A stretch of 53,248 nucleotides of DNA, taken from positions 1 to 53,248 of IMG/VR virus record IMGVR_UViG_3300049489_000151. One strand, written 5' to 3'. Source of the stretch: a virus. This document shows, piece after piece, positions 4,673-12,122 of this stretch. A program made the translations under genes and the position numbers. How positions within the stretch are numbered: position 1 is the first letter of the stretch; every line of letters begins with the position of its first letter. The notes below the pieces were generated by a model. It ran no database searches. It was given only the letters and a program-made list of their open reading frames with translations, and was not told the DNA's origin.

Positions 4673-5740
4673 TCAAAAGTCTTCATCGAAGGACACGTCG
4701 CCAGAGATACCTGTTTGATAGTTAGATACGGTGCGTTCGAAGAAGTTGCTGAGGCTCTGCACGTCTTGGAGTTCCATGAAGTCAAATGGGTTCTTTGACC
4801 CGAACTGTGCTTCCAGACCCAACTGCTCACAACGCTGGTCGGCAACTGCTTCCAGATAGGTACGCATATCAGCAACGCTCATGCCGTTGACACCGTCTCC
4901 CAGCACGTCACGTGCGAACTGGTATTCGACCTCAACAGCTTCCCACAGCATCTGTCTGATGTCATTGTTCAACTGCTCATCGAACAGCTCTGGCTCTTCC
5001 TTCTTGACCACGTTGATCACTTCGAAGGCAAAGTTCATGTGCATGGACTCGTCCCTGAACACCCAGTTCGTGCCGTCAGCCAGCCCCGGCAGCAGCCCCT
5101 TGGAGCGCAGGAAGTACACGTAGGCGAACGCCCCGTAGAAGAACAGCCCTTCGATGCACGTGGCGAAGCAGATCAGGTTGAGTAGGAACTGACGTCGCTC
5201 GTCTTGGTTCTTCAAGTCGGTGATCCCGTGGATCTGGTCCATCCACTTGTAAGCGAAGTCTGCCTTCATCTTTACAGACGGGATGTTGTCCACGGCAGCG
5301 AACGCTGCTTCACGCTCTGACTCGTCTGGGATGTAGCTGTCCAGTAGCGTGAGGTAGAACTGTATGTGGAGGGCCTCTTCGTAGAGCTGTCTGCTCAGGT
5401 ACATCCGTGCCTCGGGGGCGTTGATGTGCTGATACAGGTTGAGCACGAGGTTGTTCGACACGATCGTGTCGCCGGTGGCGAAGAACGCCACGAGACGTGA
5501 CACCATGTGCTTCTCAGCCGGTGTCAGCTTTAAGTCCAAGTGGTTGAGGTCAAGCTGGAAGTTGATCTCGTCAACCGTCCACGTGTTCTTGATGGCGTTG
5601 AGGTACATCTCGTAGAACTGTGGGTACCGCATCGGCCTTAGGGTCAGGTCGTAGCCTGGGTCGAGGATGTTAGCAAAGACGTGCTCAGCGTGCTGTGACT
5701 CCGTCACTTCCTCTTCAATGAGGGCGAGCACGGCGCTCAC
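4673..5740 (-). CDS. nrdB: Ribonucleotide reductase class I small subunit (R2)
   Basis: R2 holds the di-metal centre and tyrosyl radical that class I ribonucleotide reductase uses to make dNTPs. The 355-residue length is normal. I can place the metal ligands D91, E122, H125 (in EEALH), E197 (CIEGLF), E231 and H234 (DESMH), and the radical tyrosine at H+4 (Y129). The acidic tail ending FDEDF fits the peptide that docks on the large subunit. The start is a GTG overlapping the stop of a 35-residue gene that resembles the C-terminal redox tail of the large subunit. The large subunit itself is not in the window, so it is elsewhere in the phage genome or comes from the host. Confidence 0.93.
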   Translation of the reverse strand: MSAVLALIEEEVTESQHAEHVFANILDPGYDLTLRPMRYPQFYEMYLNAIKNTWTVDEINFQLDLNHLDLKLTPAEKHMVSRLVAFFATGDTIVSNNLVLNLYQHINAPEARMYLSRQLYEEALHIQFYLTLLDSYIPDESEREAAFAAVDNIPSVKMKADFAYKWMDQIHGITDLKNQDERRQFLLNLICFATCIEGLFFYGAFAYVYFLRSKGLLPGLADGTNWVFRDESMHMNFAFEVINVVKKEEPELFDEQLNNDIRQMLWEAVEVEYQFARDVLGDGVNGMSVADMRTYLEAVADQRCEQLGLEAQFGSKNPFDFMELQDVQSLSNFFERTVSNYQTGISGDVSFDEDF

Positions 5741-5844
5741 TGACAGGACTCGCAGTAGTCTGGGTTCGACAAGTCACAGCTTGCCACCACCTCTGCCTCT
5801 GCGTCGTCTCCCCAGTCGATCGTGTCTTCAAACTCATCTTCCAT
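5737..5844 (-). CDS. 35-residue CxxC peptide resembling the NrdA C-terminal tail
   Basis: The short acidic product ends SNPDYCESCQ after an upstream SC. This strongly resembles the last residues of class Ia reductase large subunits, where a C-terminal CxxC pair re-reduces the active site. Here it is a free-standing gene with its own ATG at 5844 and AAAGG upstream, translationally coupled (GTGA) to nrdB. No NrdA body precedes it: the next gene upstream is ParB-like and a palindrome lies between. It is either the stub left when nrdA was lost or moved, or a working in-trans redox tail. Confidence 0.65.
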   Translation of the reverse strand: MEDEFEDTIDWGDDAEAEVVASCDLSNPDYCESCQ

Positions 5845-5948
5845 GGTGTCACAAGCCTTTCGGTACTCCGCATGCGGGCCTTCCGCACGGGGTGAAGATA
5901 CCATCTTACTCGTCCCCTCTCCAAGTCCTATTGCTGCCTCTCACCGTA

Positions 5949-5969
5949 ATGAGGTAAGATTTACCTCAT
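5949..5969. promoter_or_regulatory. Perfect 9-3-9 palindrome upstream of the nrd genes
   Basis: ATGAGGTAA-GAT-TTACCTCAT is a perfect inverted repeat in the spacer before the CxxC peptide and nrdB. Its symmetry suggests a binding site for a dimeric regulator; as RNA it could also be a hairpin. No other copy was noticed in the window. Confidence 0.5.
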
Positions 5970-5984
5970 GGCGCTGAACCCACA

Positions 5985-6383
5985 CTACGACGACTGACGT
6001 GGGGCTCTGGCCTTGCGGCCAGCGGACGTGTTGTCTACATAGTTCGTAGGGATGTACACGGGGGTGCCTGTGTCCCTCTCAATGGCAGCGGCAGCGGCTA
6101 CTCGGTGGTGGCCTTCGGACTGCACCTTCCTCACAGACTTGCCGTTGGGGGCGTCCTCCAGGATGATGGTGGGAGGAGAGTCTGTGTCCTGCTGGTAGCC
6201 ATAGCGCTCAATGGAGCTGCGGACGCCTGTACCGTGGCCCCCCGTGTTTGGGGAAGAAGCCCTGGCTTCCTTCTCAGACCACAAGGTGGAGATCGGCCCA
6301 TCAGTAGAGTGGGTCACCTGAGACTGCCACTCTTGGCCAGTCATGAACAGCTTGAACTGGTTGGGGTCGCTCTTAATGGCCAT
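5985..6383 (-). CDS. ParB-like (GHHR) domain protein, paralogue 1
   Basis: This 132-residue protein belongs to a family with five members in the window. It has QFKLFM near residue 10, a GTGVRSSIERYG segment, and the ParB/sulfiredoxin-like core GHHRVAAAAAIE followed by a strand (TPVYIPTNYV) and a basic tail. ParB-like domains bind nucleotides and some act as nucleases; phage versions are poorly understood. A TATCAT box lies 8 bases before the ATG at 6383. An earlier in-frame start would overlap the upstream gene. Confidence 0.75.
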   Translation of the reverse strand: MAIKSDPNQFKLFMTGQEWQSQVTHSTDGPISTLWSEKEARASSPNTGGHGTGVRSSIERYGYQQDTDSPPTIILEDAPNGKSVRKVQSEGHHRVAAAAAIERDTGTPVYIPTNYVDNTSAGRKARAPRQSS

Positions 6384-6397
6384 ACCCCTACATGATA

Positions 6398-6607
6398 TCA
6401 GTCCCAACCACACCCATGGTCCAGACACCGCTCGTTGTACTCGGCGTCATTCCTGATGCTGGCGGCTGTCCACTTGATGGCCTTGTCGAAGTCACCATCG
6501 GCCATCTTGATGAACGTGTTGAACTTGGACTTGGCTCGGGGGGCCATAAGGCTCGCCCCCTCTGCCTCCAGTGCTACTGACAGTTGGTGCTCAGTATGGG
6601 TAGTCAC
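6398..6607 (-). CDS. Hypothetical protein, 69 residues
   Basis: The start is a GTG overlapping the upstream stop (GTGA) with AAGGAG 7 bases before it. The product is mostly helical by composition, with KFNTFIKMADGDFDKAIK in the middle, and ends CLDHGCGWD, where two cysteines and a histidine could hold a metal. No family recognised. Confidence 0.7.
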   Translation of the reverse strand: MTTHTEHQLSVALEAEGASLMAPRAKSKFNTFIKMADGDFDKAIKWTAASIRNDAEYNERCLDHGCGWD

Positions 6608-7005
6608 ATTACACTCCTTCGTAGTTCGGATAGATCGATTTCAATGTTGAGAGAGTTGCCAAGCCAGTACTCGATATGGGACATGATTTCAGGACCGGCA
6701 TACTCTCCTTCTAAGACACGTGACGTGATGTGCTCTTTTGTGATGGGCTCTTTTGCTGTATCAAGTTTAGGGTGCCTACGCCACAGTAAGTCCCATACTT
6801 CTTCGCTATCGCCAAACCGTTGTACTGGTATAGATGTCATCCTACCGTTCTTGAAGAAGCCAAACCTGATCGACAGCTCAGGTGCCCGCATCTCGAACAC
6901 TATCTTGTCGATTACAGGTATAGGTGTGTACCCACATCCGACGAAGCACAGGTCGGCTACAGGTAGGTCGGCTATCTCTATCGGATCTGGCACGTAGTGA
7001 ATCAC
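6604..7005 (-). CDS. Hypothetical protein with VPDP N-terminus
   Basis: The 133-residue product starts MIHYVPDPIEI, one of several unrelated small proteins here that share a VPDP N-terminus. The remainder has alternating strands and helices (VIDKIVFEMRAPELSIRFG) and a C-terminal part rich in acidic and hydrophobic residues. The GTG start overlaps the stop of the HNH gene. No family recognised. Confidence 0.7.
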   Translation of the reverse strand: MIHYVPDPIEIADLPVADLCFVGCGYTPIPVIDKIVFEMRAPELSIRFGFFKNGRMTSIPVQRFGDSEEVWDLLWRRHPKLDTAKEPITKEHITSRVLEGEYAGPEIMSHIEYWLGNSLNIEIDLSELRRSVM

Positions 7006-7472
7006 AGCTTGCCCTCCTTGATGAGGCGCTTGACAATCTCCTTGCGCTCCTTGCGGAGCTTCTTCTTCATCTTGCGTCGTGAGTAGTTGTTGACGAACAC
7101 AAGGGTCGTAGGGGACCCTACGTTGTCGTTTAAGCGACCTGGGGGCGTGTAGGGTAGCCCTAGGGCCAAGATTGGCATACCGGCCTCCTGAGGGGTCATG
7201 TTGGCCTTCCGCTGGTTGCACTTGAGGCACGCCGACACAAGGTTGGCCTTCTTGGAAGGGTGGCCCCCACGAGAAGTAGGAATGACATGGTCGATGGTCA
7301 ATTCGTCCCCACCTGACTTACCGCAGAACCTACAGCGGTAGCCGTCTCTTCTGAGTATCTGCTTCTTGAGTGCTACCTTCATGTCTGTCCCGTGTCTTGT
7401 GGGGGTCGCCCCCAGTACGGCTGTTACCATAGCAGCTACTACTAGGGCTGTAAACACCGCCAACGGCCTCAT
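7002..7472 (-). CDS. HNH endonuclease with N-terminal hydrophobic segment
   Basis: This 156-residue HNH protein has CRFC and CLKC zinc pairs flanking DHVIPTSRGG, the standard McrA/HNH arrangement. Two features stand out. The first 22 residues (VFTALVVAAMVTAVLGA) look like a signal peptide or membrane helix, and the C-terminus is very basic (KKKLRKERKEIVKRL). The start is fixed by an ATGA overlap with the upstream gene. A nuclease carrying an export-like segment would be unusual; the segment could instead be a membrane tether. Confidence 0.85.
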   Translation of the reverse strand: MRPLAVFTALVVAAMVTAVLGATPTRHGTDMKVALKKQILRRDGYRCRFCGKSGGDELTIDHVIPTSRGGHPSKKANLVSACLKCNQRKANMTPQEAGMPILALGLPYTPPGRLNDNVGSPTTLVFVNNYSRRKMKKKLRKERKEIVKRLIKEGKL

Positions 7473-8104
7473 GGCCTCAAGTTGTGCTCTAGGTCCTCTA
7501 TGCGGTCGTCAAGACCTTTGATGATGGACCCGAACGCAACTAGTGCCTTCCGCTGAGCCTCTTCGGCGTCGTCCCCGCTATCCATGGCCATATCTAACCT
7601 GTTTGAAAGGTCCTGCAGTTTGTGTGCCAGGTCGGCCACCTGTAGCACCAGGGCGTCGTAGTCGTCAGAAGTGCTGAATGCTGGGGTCTGTCGAAACGGT
7701 ATGCTGGGCGTTGACATTACATATCTTCCTATAGGTACTGTGCCCAAAGGCACTCTGGGCTTTACAAGATAGTTGGCCGTTGATCGTAGCACGACGGGCA
7801 GCCTGTCGATGCGCTTCTGTTGCTTCTTGAACTCAGCCATATCCTTTAAGTACTCAGAGTACTCGGGGTGGCTACTCAGAAGGTCATACTCCCACTTGAA
7901 ATTGGGGTCTAGCCCGTACAGGATTGGATACTTCTCTCCCTTCTTCCTGAGCTTGTCAACGGCGTGCTTAGCCCCCGACTTGGTACGGTGCGTTACTTTG
8001 GGCTTCCCGTAAGGCCTATCATGACTAAACCCCAGACTCTCCCCCACGTACTGGTGGATGGAAGAGTCATTCTTGTGCACTTGGAGCAGTAGGTACTTAC
8101 TCAT
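7469..8104 (-). CDS. Hypothetical protein with coiled-coil C-terminus
   Basis: The 211-residue product has a basic N-terminal half containing KKQQKRIDRLPVVLR and a C-terminal half (from about residue 145) with heptad-like repeats of valine, leucine and alanine typical of a coiled coil. The gene upstream also ends in a coiled coil, so the two may form a hetero-oligomer. ATGA overlap fixes the start at 8104. Function unknown. Confidence 0.75.
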   Translation of the reverse strand: MSKYLLLQVHKNDSSIHQYVGESLGFSHDRPYGKPKVTHRTKSGAKHAVDKLRKKGEKYPILYGLDPNFKWEYDLLSSHPEYSEYLKDMAEFKKQQKRIDRLPVVLRSTANYLVKPRVPLGTVPIGRYVMSTPSIPFRQTPAFSTSDDYDALVLQVADLAHKLQDLSNRLDMAMDSGDDAEEAQRKALVAFGSIIKGLDDRIEDLEHNLRP

Positions 8105-8508
8105 GGCTCTATACCGTACCACTCAAGGTCGGTGACTCTCTTAGAGAGTCTCTTGTTCTGATCCACCAGTGCCACTACGAGCGCCTCAAGGGTCTTGAGC
8201 TGCGTAAGGATTGATGTATCTCTATCCTCTAACACCTTACTGAAGGTGTATACCTTATTTCCAAGGTCGGAAACCATACGCTCTAACTTATGCATGCTCT
8301 CCTGTGTAGGTGGTAGGCCTTGGCTGTACACCCCACCACCACCTCCAGCGCTCCCAAGCCGATATGGCGAATACCCCGACTCTGGCGTAGCAGCTGTCGT
8401 CTTCATCAGACGAGACCTCATTAGCTGCTTCTCGTCGTACGCACTTTGGCTGGGTGAAGAGAAGACCATGTCTTCAATGTCTTTGTTAGTTGGGGTTTCT
8501 GGCGGCAT
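8101..8508 (-). CDS. Hypothetical coiled-coil protein
   Basis: This protein of about 135 residues has a polar, low-complexity first half with a glycine run (GGGGG) and a C-terminal coiled coil from about residue 72 (KLERMVSDLGNKVYTF). The ATG at 8508 follows a perfect TTGACA and a TAAGGT box by 7 bases, so it is likely leaderless and heads its own transcription unit. It is coupled by ATGA to another coiled-coil protein. Confidence 0.75.
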   Translation of the reverse strand: MPPETPTNKDIEDMVFSSPSQSAYDEKQLMRSRLMKTTAATPESGYSPYRLGSAGGGGGVYSQGLPPTQESMHKLERMVSDLGNKVYTFSKVLEDRDTSILTQLKTLEALVVALVDQNKRLSKRVTDLEWYGIEP

Positions 8509-8515
8509 GGCGAGC

Positions 8516-8545
8516 ACCTTACTCCCATGGAGCAGCTCGTGTCAA
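8516..8545 (-). promoter_or_regulatory. Promoter TTGACA-18-TAAGGT, leaderless start
   Basis: TTGACA (8540-8545), 18 bases, then TAAGGT (8516-8521), ending 7 bases before the ATG at 8508. It occupies the gap after the ParB-like gene. Confidence 0.8.
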
Positions 8546-8581
8546 CCCACGGGCCCGAGAAGTTCTCCCAGAAATAGCAGC

Positions 8582-8995
8582 TCAATCGTACGACTTGTAC
8601 GCACGGTCCCCTGTCGGGTCCTTTTGCTGGTCCACATCGCCCCTGAACGGCGCTGAGAAGTTGGCGTCCTTGCCATCCCAGTGGGATACCGGTATCAAGC
8701 GGTCTGGGTCAATGGAGGACTGCACTGAGAGCCTGTGGTGTCCGTTGATGAACTCTGAGCCCCCATCGGAACGGCGACCGTGCTCAATGGCTACTGGGTG
8801 CTTCACACCATCTCTGGCGATGGAGTCGTACATCCCTGACTGCTTGGAGTTCATCAACTTGAAGCCTGGTCCTTTGGGCTGTTCGTGGGGCAGGCCCCCC
8901 ATGTTGGGGCCGAAGTCACCATAGGCAGAGACAGACTCACCAATCTCACGAGGAGTCATGAACATCTTGAGCTGCTCGCCCTTTTCCCCGAGCAT
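8582..8995 (-). CDS. ParB-like (GHHR) domain protein, paralogue 2
   Basis: The 137-residue member of the repeated family starts MLGEKGEQLKMFMTPREI, then has GMYDSIARDGVKHPVAIEHG and GHHRLSVQSSID, followed by IPVSHWDG. QLKMFM resembles the QLxLF motif that binds the beta sliding clamp, which would place it at replicating DNA; that is inference. The ATG overlaps the upstream TAA by one base. Confidence 0.8.
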   Translation of the reverse strand: MLGEKGEQLKMFMTPREIGESVSAYGDFGPNMGGLPHEQPKGPGFKLMNSKQSGMYDSIARDGVKHPVAIEHGRRSDGGSEFINGHHRLSVQSSIDPDRLIPVSHWDGKDANFSAPFRGDVDQQKDPTGDRAYKSYD

Positions 8996-9153
8996 TAGTA
9001 TCCGTTCTGACCGTCTGGACGATGGGCACGCTCCAAGGCACGCTCAGTCCAGCCAGGCTGGATCTTGTCCATCTCCTCGCCAGTCAGGCGCTTTGGGCGA
9101 AGCTGGCCCCCCTCGTTGGGTGGTGGTGTAGTGAACTGAGGTCCTAGATCCAT
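8995..9153 (-). CDS. Hypothetical protein, 52 residues
   Basis: A short charged product with a proline-rich start (TTPPPNEG) and a basic helix-like end (TERALERAHRPDGQNGY). A TAAGAT -10 box ends 7 bases before the ATG at 9153, matching the leaderless pattern, although the -35 is poor. It is coupled to the ParB-like gene downstream (TAATG). No family recognised. Confidence 0.6.
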   Translation of the reverse strand: MDLGPQFTTPPPNEGGQLRPKRLTGEEMDKIQPGWTERALERAHRPDGQNGY

Positions 9154-9163
9154 ACCCACTATC

Positions 9164-9454
9164 TTAGCGCACACTCTTTCTGGCTCGGCGCAAGTACTGC
9201 TCTTCTGACGCTTTGTCCCCCTCTTTCTTGAAGACCCACCAACGCTTCCCACGTGGGTCCTCTAGACCGTAGCAAGGTTTGCCCCTGTCCTCTTCGACTA
9301 CTGAGTAGTTGTCTTCCTTAAAGTGGGGCGGAGGGTACTCTCCTACGTAGTAGACCGTGTAAGGCTCCACAGGATTACTGAATATCTCTAGGTCGAGCAC
9401 GTCCCCCACCGCCATGGAGTAGTCCAAGGGTAGGGGGTCTGGCACGTAGATCAT
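9164..9454 (-). CDS. Hypothetical protein with VPDP N-terminus
   Basis: The 96-residue product starts MIYVPDPLPL, part of the shared VPDP set. The middle is rich in tyrosine and acidic residues (YTVYYVGEYPPPHFKED) and may be a small beta fold. The C-terminus is basic. AGGAG five bases upstream and an ATGA overlap place the start at 9454. Confidence 0.75.
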   Translation of the reverse strand: MIYVPDPLPLDYSMAVGDVLDLEIFSNPVEPYTVYYVGEYPPPHFKEDNYSVVEEDRGKPCYGLEDPRGKRWWVFKKEGDKASEEQYLRRARKSVR

Positions 9455-9726
9455 GTCCACTCCTGTTTCGACCAGCTCAGATCGATCCCAAGCGTTTTCT
9501 TGAAAGCCCGAAGAATGGCCTCGTGAATCACATCGATATGCTGGTCGTCCAGCCTTCTGGGAAGTCTCTTCGGCTCAGCGTCTGGGTCGTCGTTGGTGAA
9601 GTCGTAGAACCAATGCGGGCCGAACACGCCCCCCTCTCCTTCACTATTCAACTCATAGTCATGATGTTCCCTTGTCCGCTTGGGACGTATGTCGTAGAGG
9701 TACCAATGACCATTCCAGCCGCTCAT
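9451..9726 (-). CDS. Hypothetical protein, 91 residues
   Basis: Aromatic- and charge-rich small protein (WNGHWYLYDIRPKRTRE at the start, HWFYDFTNDD in the middle) with a C-terminal helix (IHEAILRAFKKTLGI). Start fixed by ATGA overlap with the upstream gene. No family recognised. Confidence 0.75.
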   Translation of the reverse strand: MSGWNGHWYLYDIRPKRTREHHDYELNSEGEGGVFGPHWFYDFTNDDPDAEPKRLPRRLDDQHIDVIHEAILRAFKKTLGIDLSWSKQEWT

Positions 9727-10028
9727 TCCTTCCTCCTCTGTACATACCCTTCACCCTCTACCCACTGGTACTCAACGGTGATGACGTTGACGTACTTGGT
9801 CTTGAGAATGGCCTCTACTGCTGGCTGCAACTCCCCGAAGGTGACATCTGCAGGGAGTGGCTGCATGACAGGCTCTAGGATCTGCCCCAAACCCTTCTCG
9901 TTAGCAGATTGGGCGCACAGTCCATGGTTACGCCCCCCATCACTGTACAAGGTAATGATGTCATCCACCTTCTCAGGACTGGTCTTGCTACAAAAGAAGT
10001 CTGTTGCGTACTTCCATGCGTCATTCAT
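9723..10028 (-). CDS. Hypothetical protein, 101 residues
   Basis: Mixed alpha/beta small protein beginning MNDAWKYATDFFCSKTSPE and ending in a strand (NVITVEYQWVEGE) and an RRKE tail. The start at 10028 overlaps the upstream stop as ATGA; a longer upstream extension would overlap the whole winged-helix gene and is rejected. No family recognised. Confidence 0.72.
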   Translation of the reverse strand: MNDAWKYATDFFCSKTSPEKVDDIITLYSDGGRNHGLCAQSANEKGLGQILEPVMQPLPADVTFGELQPAVEAILKTKYVNVITVEYQWVEGEGYVQRRKE

Positions 10029-10279
10029 GACTGCTCCTTGGGCCGTGTGATTGTGCGCTGGATGAGCCGGTACTCGTACTTGCCCCCCGGTACCTTGGTG
10101 CACGAGATCTTGTACCCATGCTTCCTGCGAAGGTCACGCACACGGCTCGTACCGGCCGTACCGAACCGGCCCGTAGTCAAGTCGTCCGTAGTCAACGGGC
10201 CCTCCCTCAGCGCTTCCAGCACTTCTCGCTCCTTGTTGGCCTGGTCGTCCTGTTCTTCTGGTGACATCCCTGGGTGCAT
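10025..10279 (-). CDS. Winged-helix DNA-binding protein
   Basis: The 84-residue product looks like a single winged-helix domain: REVLEALREGPLTTDDL gives the first helices, SRVRDLRRKHGYKI the recognition helix, and GGKYEYRL the wing. Such proteins in phages are usually small transcription regulators. A TTGACA-17-TAGAGT promoter ends 7 bases before the ATG at 10279, so the message is leaderless. It lies next to the large control region at 10690-12138. Confidence 0.8.
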   Translation of the reverse strand: MHPGMSPEEQDDQANKEREVLEALREGPLTTDDLTTGRFGTAGTSRVRDLRRKHGYKISCTKVPGGKYEYRLIQRTITRPKEQS

Positions 10280-10286
10280 GGCGGGC

Positions 10287-10315
10287 ACTCTAGTACGTCC
10301 CTCTGTTCCTGTCAA
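10287..10315 (-). promoter_or_regulatory. Promoter TTGACA-17-TAGAGT, leaderless start
   Basis: TTGACA (10310-10315), 17 bases, TAGAGT (10287-10292), then 7 bases to the ATG at 10279. It overlaps the last codons of the upstream gene. Confidence 0.8.
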
Positions 10316-10652
10316 CCTTTAACCGATTGACTCCGTTATCAGCGATGCACTTCCAGATGTCCTCTGTCGTCCACCTGGTAGCGCGCTCTTTCCCATCGGT
10401 ACTGTAACTACGTAGTGTCAACCGTAGGTCGGGGAAGACTTGCAGAAGCGCACTCGCCACGTACGCCACAGCCAGGGCGTATCCATACCCTTTGGTCAGT
10501 TCCGGGTTCAGGGGGCCCAGATCCTTTCCAGATGCGCTGGTGAGCCAGAACACGAACTGTCTCACTACGTCTTCGTTCTGGGGGTCGATCTGCTGCATAG
10601 ACAAAACTGTCTCGCCCTGGCTGGTGAAGTCGATCGTGGTGGCCACTCGCAT
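10290..10652 (-). CDS. Hypothetical protein, 120 residues, first gene of the leftward block
   Basis: The product begins MRVATTIDFTSQGETVLSMQ and looks alpha/beta with a central hydrophobic helix (YALAVAYVASALLQVF). I placed the start at the ATG at 10652 because a TTGACA-17-TATGCT promoter ends 7 bases upstream; the ATG at 10664 lies inside the -10 box. It is the first gene left of the candidate origin region. No family recognised. Confidence 0.72.
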   Translation of the reverse strand: MRVATTIDFTSQGETVLSMQQIDPQNEDVVRQFVFWLTSASGKDLGPLNPELTKGYGYALAVAYVASALLQVFPDLRLTLRSYSTDGKERATRWTTEDIWKCIADNGVNRLKVDRNRGTY

Positions 10653-10659
10653 ATTGGGG

Positions 10660-10688
10660 AGCATAGTGTGCCTATCGATTCGTGTCAA
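10660..10688 (-). promoter_or_regulatory. Promoter TTGACA-17-TATGCT, leaderless start
   Basis: TTGACA (10683-10688), 17 bases, TATGCT (10660-10665), then 7 bases to the ATG at 10652. It drives leftward transcription away from the non-coding control region. Confidence 0.82.
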
Positions 10689-10811
10689 CCATCGGGGGGC
10701 CATTTTCAGAATGGGCCTATAGAGCAAGGTGGAGTTGCTCTCGGCTCTGAATACCTACCCCCTCACTCTCCGTGGCATCCGACTTAAGGGAGGGGGGTCT
10801 AATCTCACGCT

Positions 10812-11250
10812 GAGTGATGTGACGTTTGCCACAGCAATACCAGAACTGGAGTTCCTGTGACGTTTGTCATAGCTGTGGATAACTGCTGTGACGTTTGTCA
10901 TAGTTGTGTGGTTATCCACACACTGTGGACAGTTATCCCACTATGAGTGGTGATATGGGGATATGACTACTCACAGTGGTCACTGTGACGTTTGCCACAC
11001 GCGCCCATTGCCCCCTATATGGCCATATGCGCCATTTGCCCCCCATTACGCACCAACCATGCCAACCCCCCTGTGGATTACGTCTTCTAGCCCCTGTGTA
11101 TAACTCATTCTCATTGGGGGCGAGGCCCCCAAACCCTTATGCCATATGGGCCCCCCACTGGTAATGAGACTCAATGAGAATAGAACTGAGAATAGACGTT
11201 ATCCACAGGAGTCGTAGGGGGCCATATCATCTGTGCCAAACGTCACAGCC
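10812..11250. other. Candidate replication origin: DnaA boxes and TGTGACGTTTGYCA repeats
   Basis: No gene lies here. Perfect TTATCCACA boxes occur at 10912-10920 and 11199-11207, and in reverse at 10874-10882. One-mismatch versions lie at 10933, 11072 and 11095. The 16-base repeat TGTGACGTTTGYCAYA occurs at 10818, 10856, 10887 and 10984, with an inverted copy at 11232-11247. Short inverted words (CTCATTCTCATT and AATGAGACTCAATGAG) and several GCCATAT copies fill the rest. Clustered DnaA boxes with iterons at a divergent transcription point are typical of origins that recruit host DnaA. The repeats also resemble CRP-family sites (TGTGA-N6-TCACA), so a regulatory role is possible as well. Confidence 0.65.
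10818..10833 (+). repeat. TGTGACGTTTGYCA repeat, copy 1
   Basis: TGTGACGTTTGCCACA. The further copies are at 10856-10871, 10887-10902 and 10984-10999, and inverted at 11232-11247. The outer bases TGTG...CACA are self-complementary. Confidence 0.85.
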
Positions 11251-12120
11251 CTAGTGTTGGCCCTACTGTGCGTGAGGGGTTGACCACTTGGCGTAAGCGG
11301 GTAGGAAACGGAGGTGTTGCACCCATTGTGTCAGTTGCTACCGAGGAGACGCAGGTGTTGTGACCCATGGGATATCAATTCACCCACCATCGGAGAGCTG
11401 GGAGCAGGCATGTAGATCCGAGCCTGGATCTCGTCGTGCTCACCACCAGAAGCAGGTCTGTTCCTACATCTCTTGTCTCTCTCTCTACTGTGTTGTCATC
11501 CCCGTGGGGGGCGAGGTTGGGGGCGCCCTGTCATCGCAGAATCACGTGAGCAGGCCCCAGGAGAGCCCAGGAGGCTCGCAGGCGGATACAGAGCTATGAC
11601 GGGCTTAGAAACGTGGAGATCGCCATACATGGGTACGAACATTACAGTTTGGTTACATCTCCCTGTATGACGTTGTCTGCCCGTTGGGGGCCAGTATGGT
11701 TCCTCTTGCCGCCCCGCATATCGGGCGGCGAGGGAGAATCCCCTCCGCACTACCGGCGCAGACGTTGCGCTTGCGGACATGGGAGCCAAGTCACCCGAAA
11801 GGGGGCGATCGTCCCGTCGAGACTCAGGGGGACCGCTGGCACGCTGTAGGGCGTGGGCCAGTCTTCCTGAGATCCAGCACGCTTATCACGTCGCTCGGGG
11901 GGAGATCCGAGAGCATCTAGTCCTAGTCCACTGGGAGCAGGCTCCGGGAGCACACAAGGTTGCTCAGTCGTTTCATCCTTCTCACCCGCAAGGGTTCGGC
12001 ACTGGCGTCCGTACAGCAACCTCCCGTGATTGGGTTGTGCTCGCTCTCATCCACTCTGAACACGCCCCTCGCAGGCCCTAGTAGAGAGTGGATGGGGGCG
12101 AGGACAATCCGGTCCACACT
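11251..12120. other. Non-coding stretch between divergent operons
   Basis: About 870 bases without a convincing gene on either strand. Reading frames exist but lack ribosome sites, have random-looking composition and overlap one another. The region has repeated GGGGGCGAG words and a weak rightward TTGACC-16-TAGGAA at 11280. It has no further perfect DnaA box. It probably holds the rightward promoter and leader of the operon starting at 12139, but I cannot point to a strong promoter. Confidence 0.5.
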
Positions 12121-12122
12121 GA

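Noticed and set aside
11360-12081. Several overlapping frames of 60-100 residues on both strands between the divergent operons
   Set aside because: They overlap one another, lack ribosome sites and have compositions that follow the GC-rich repeats. I treat the region as control sequence.
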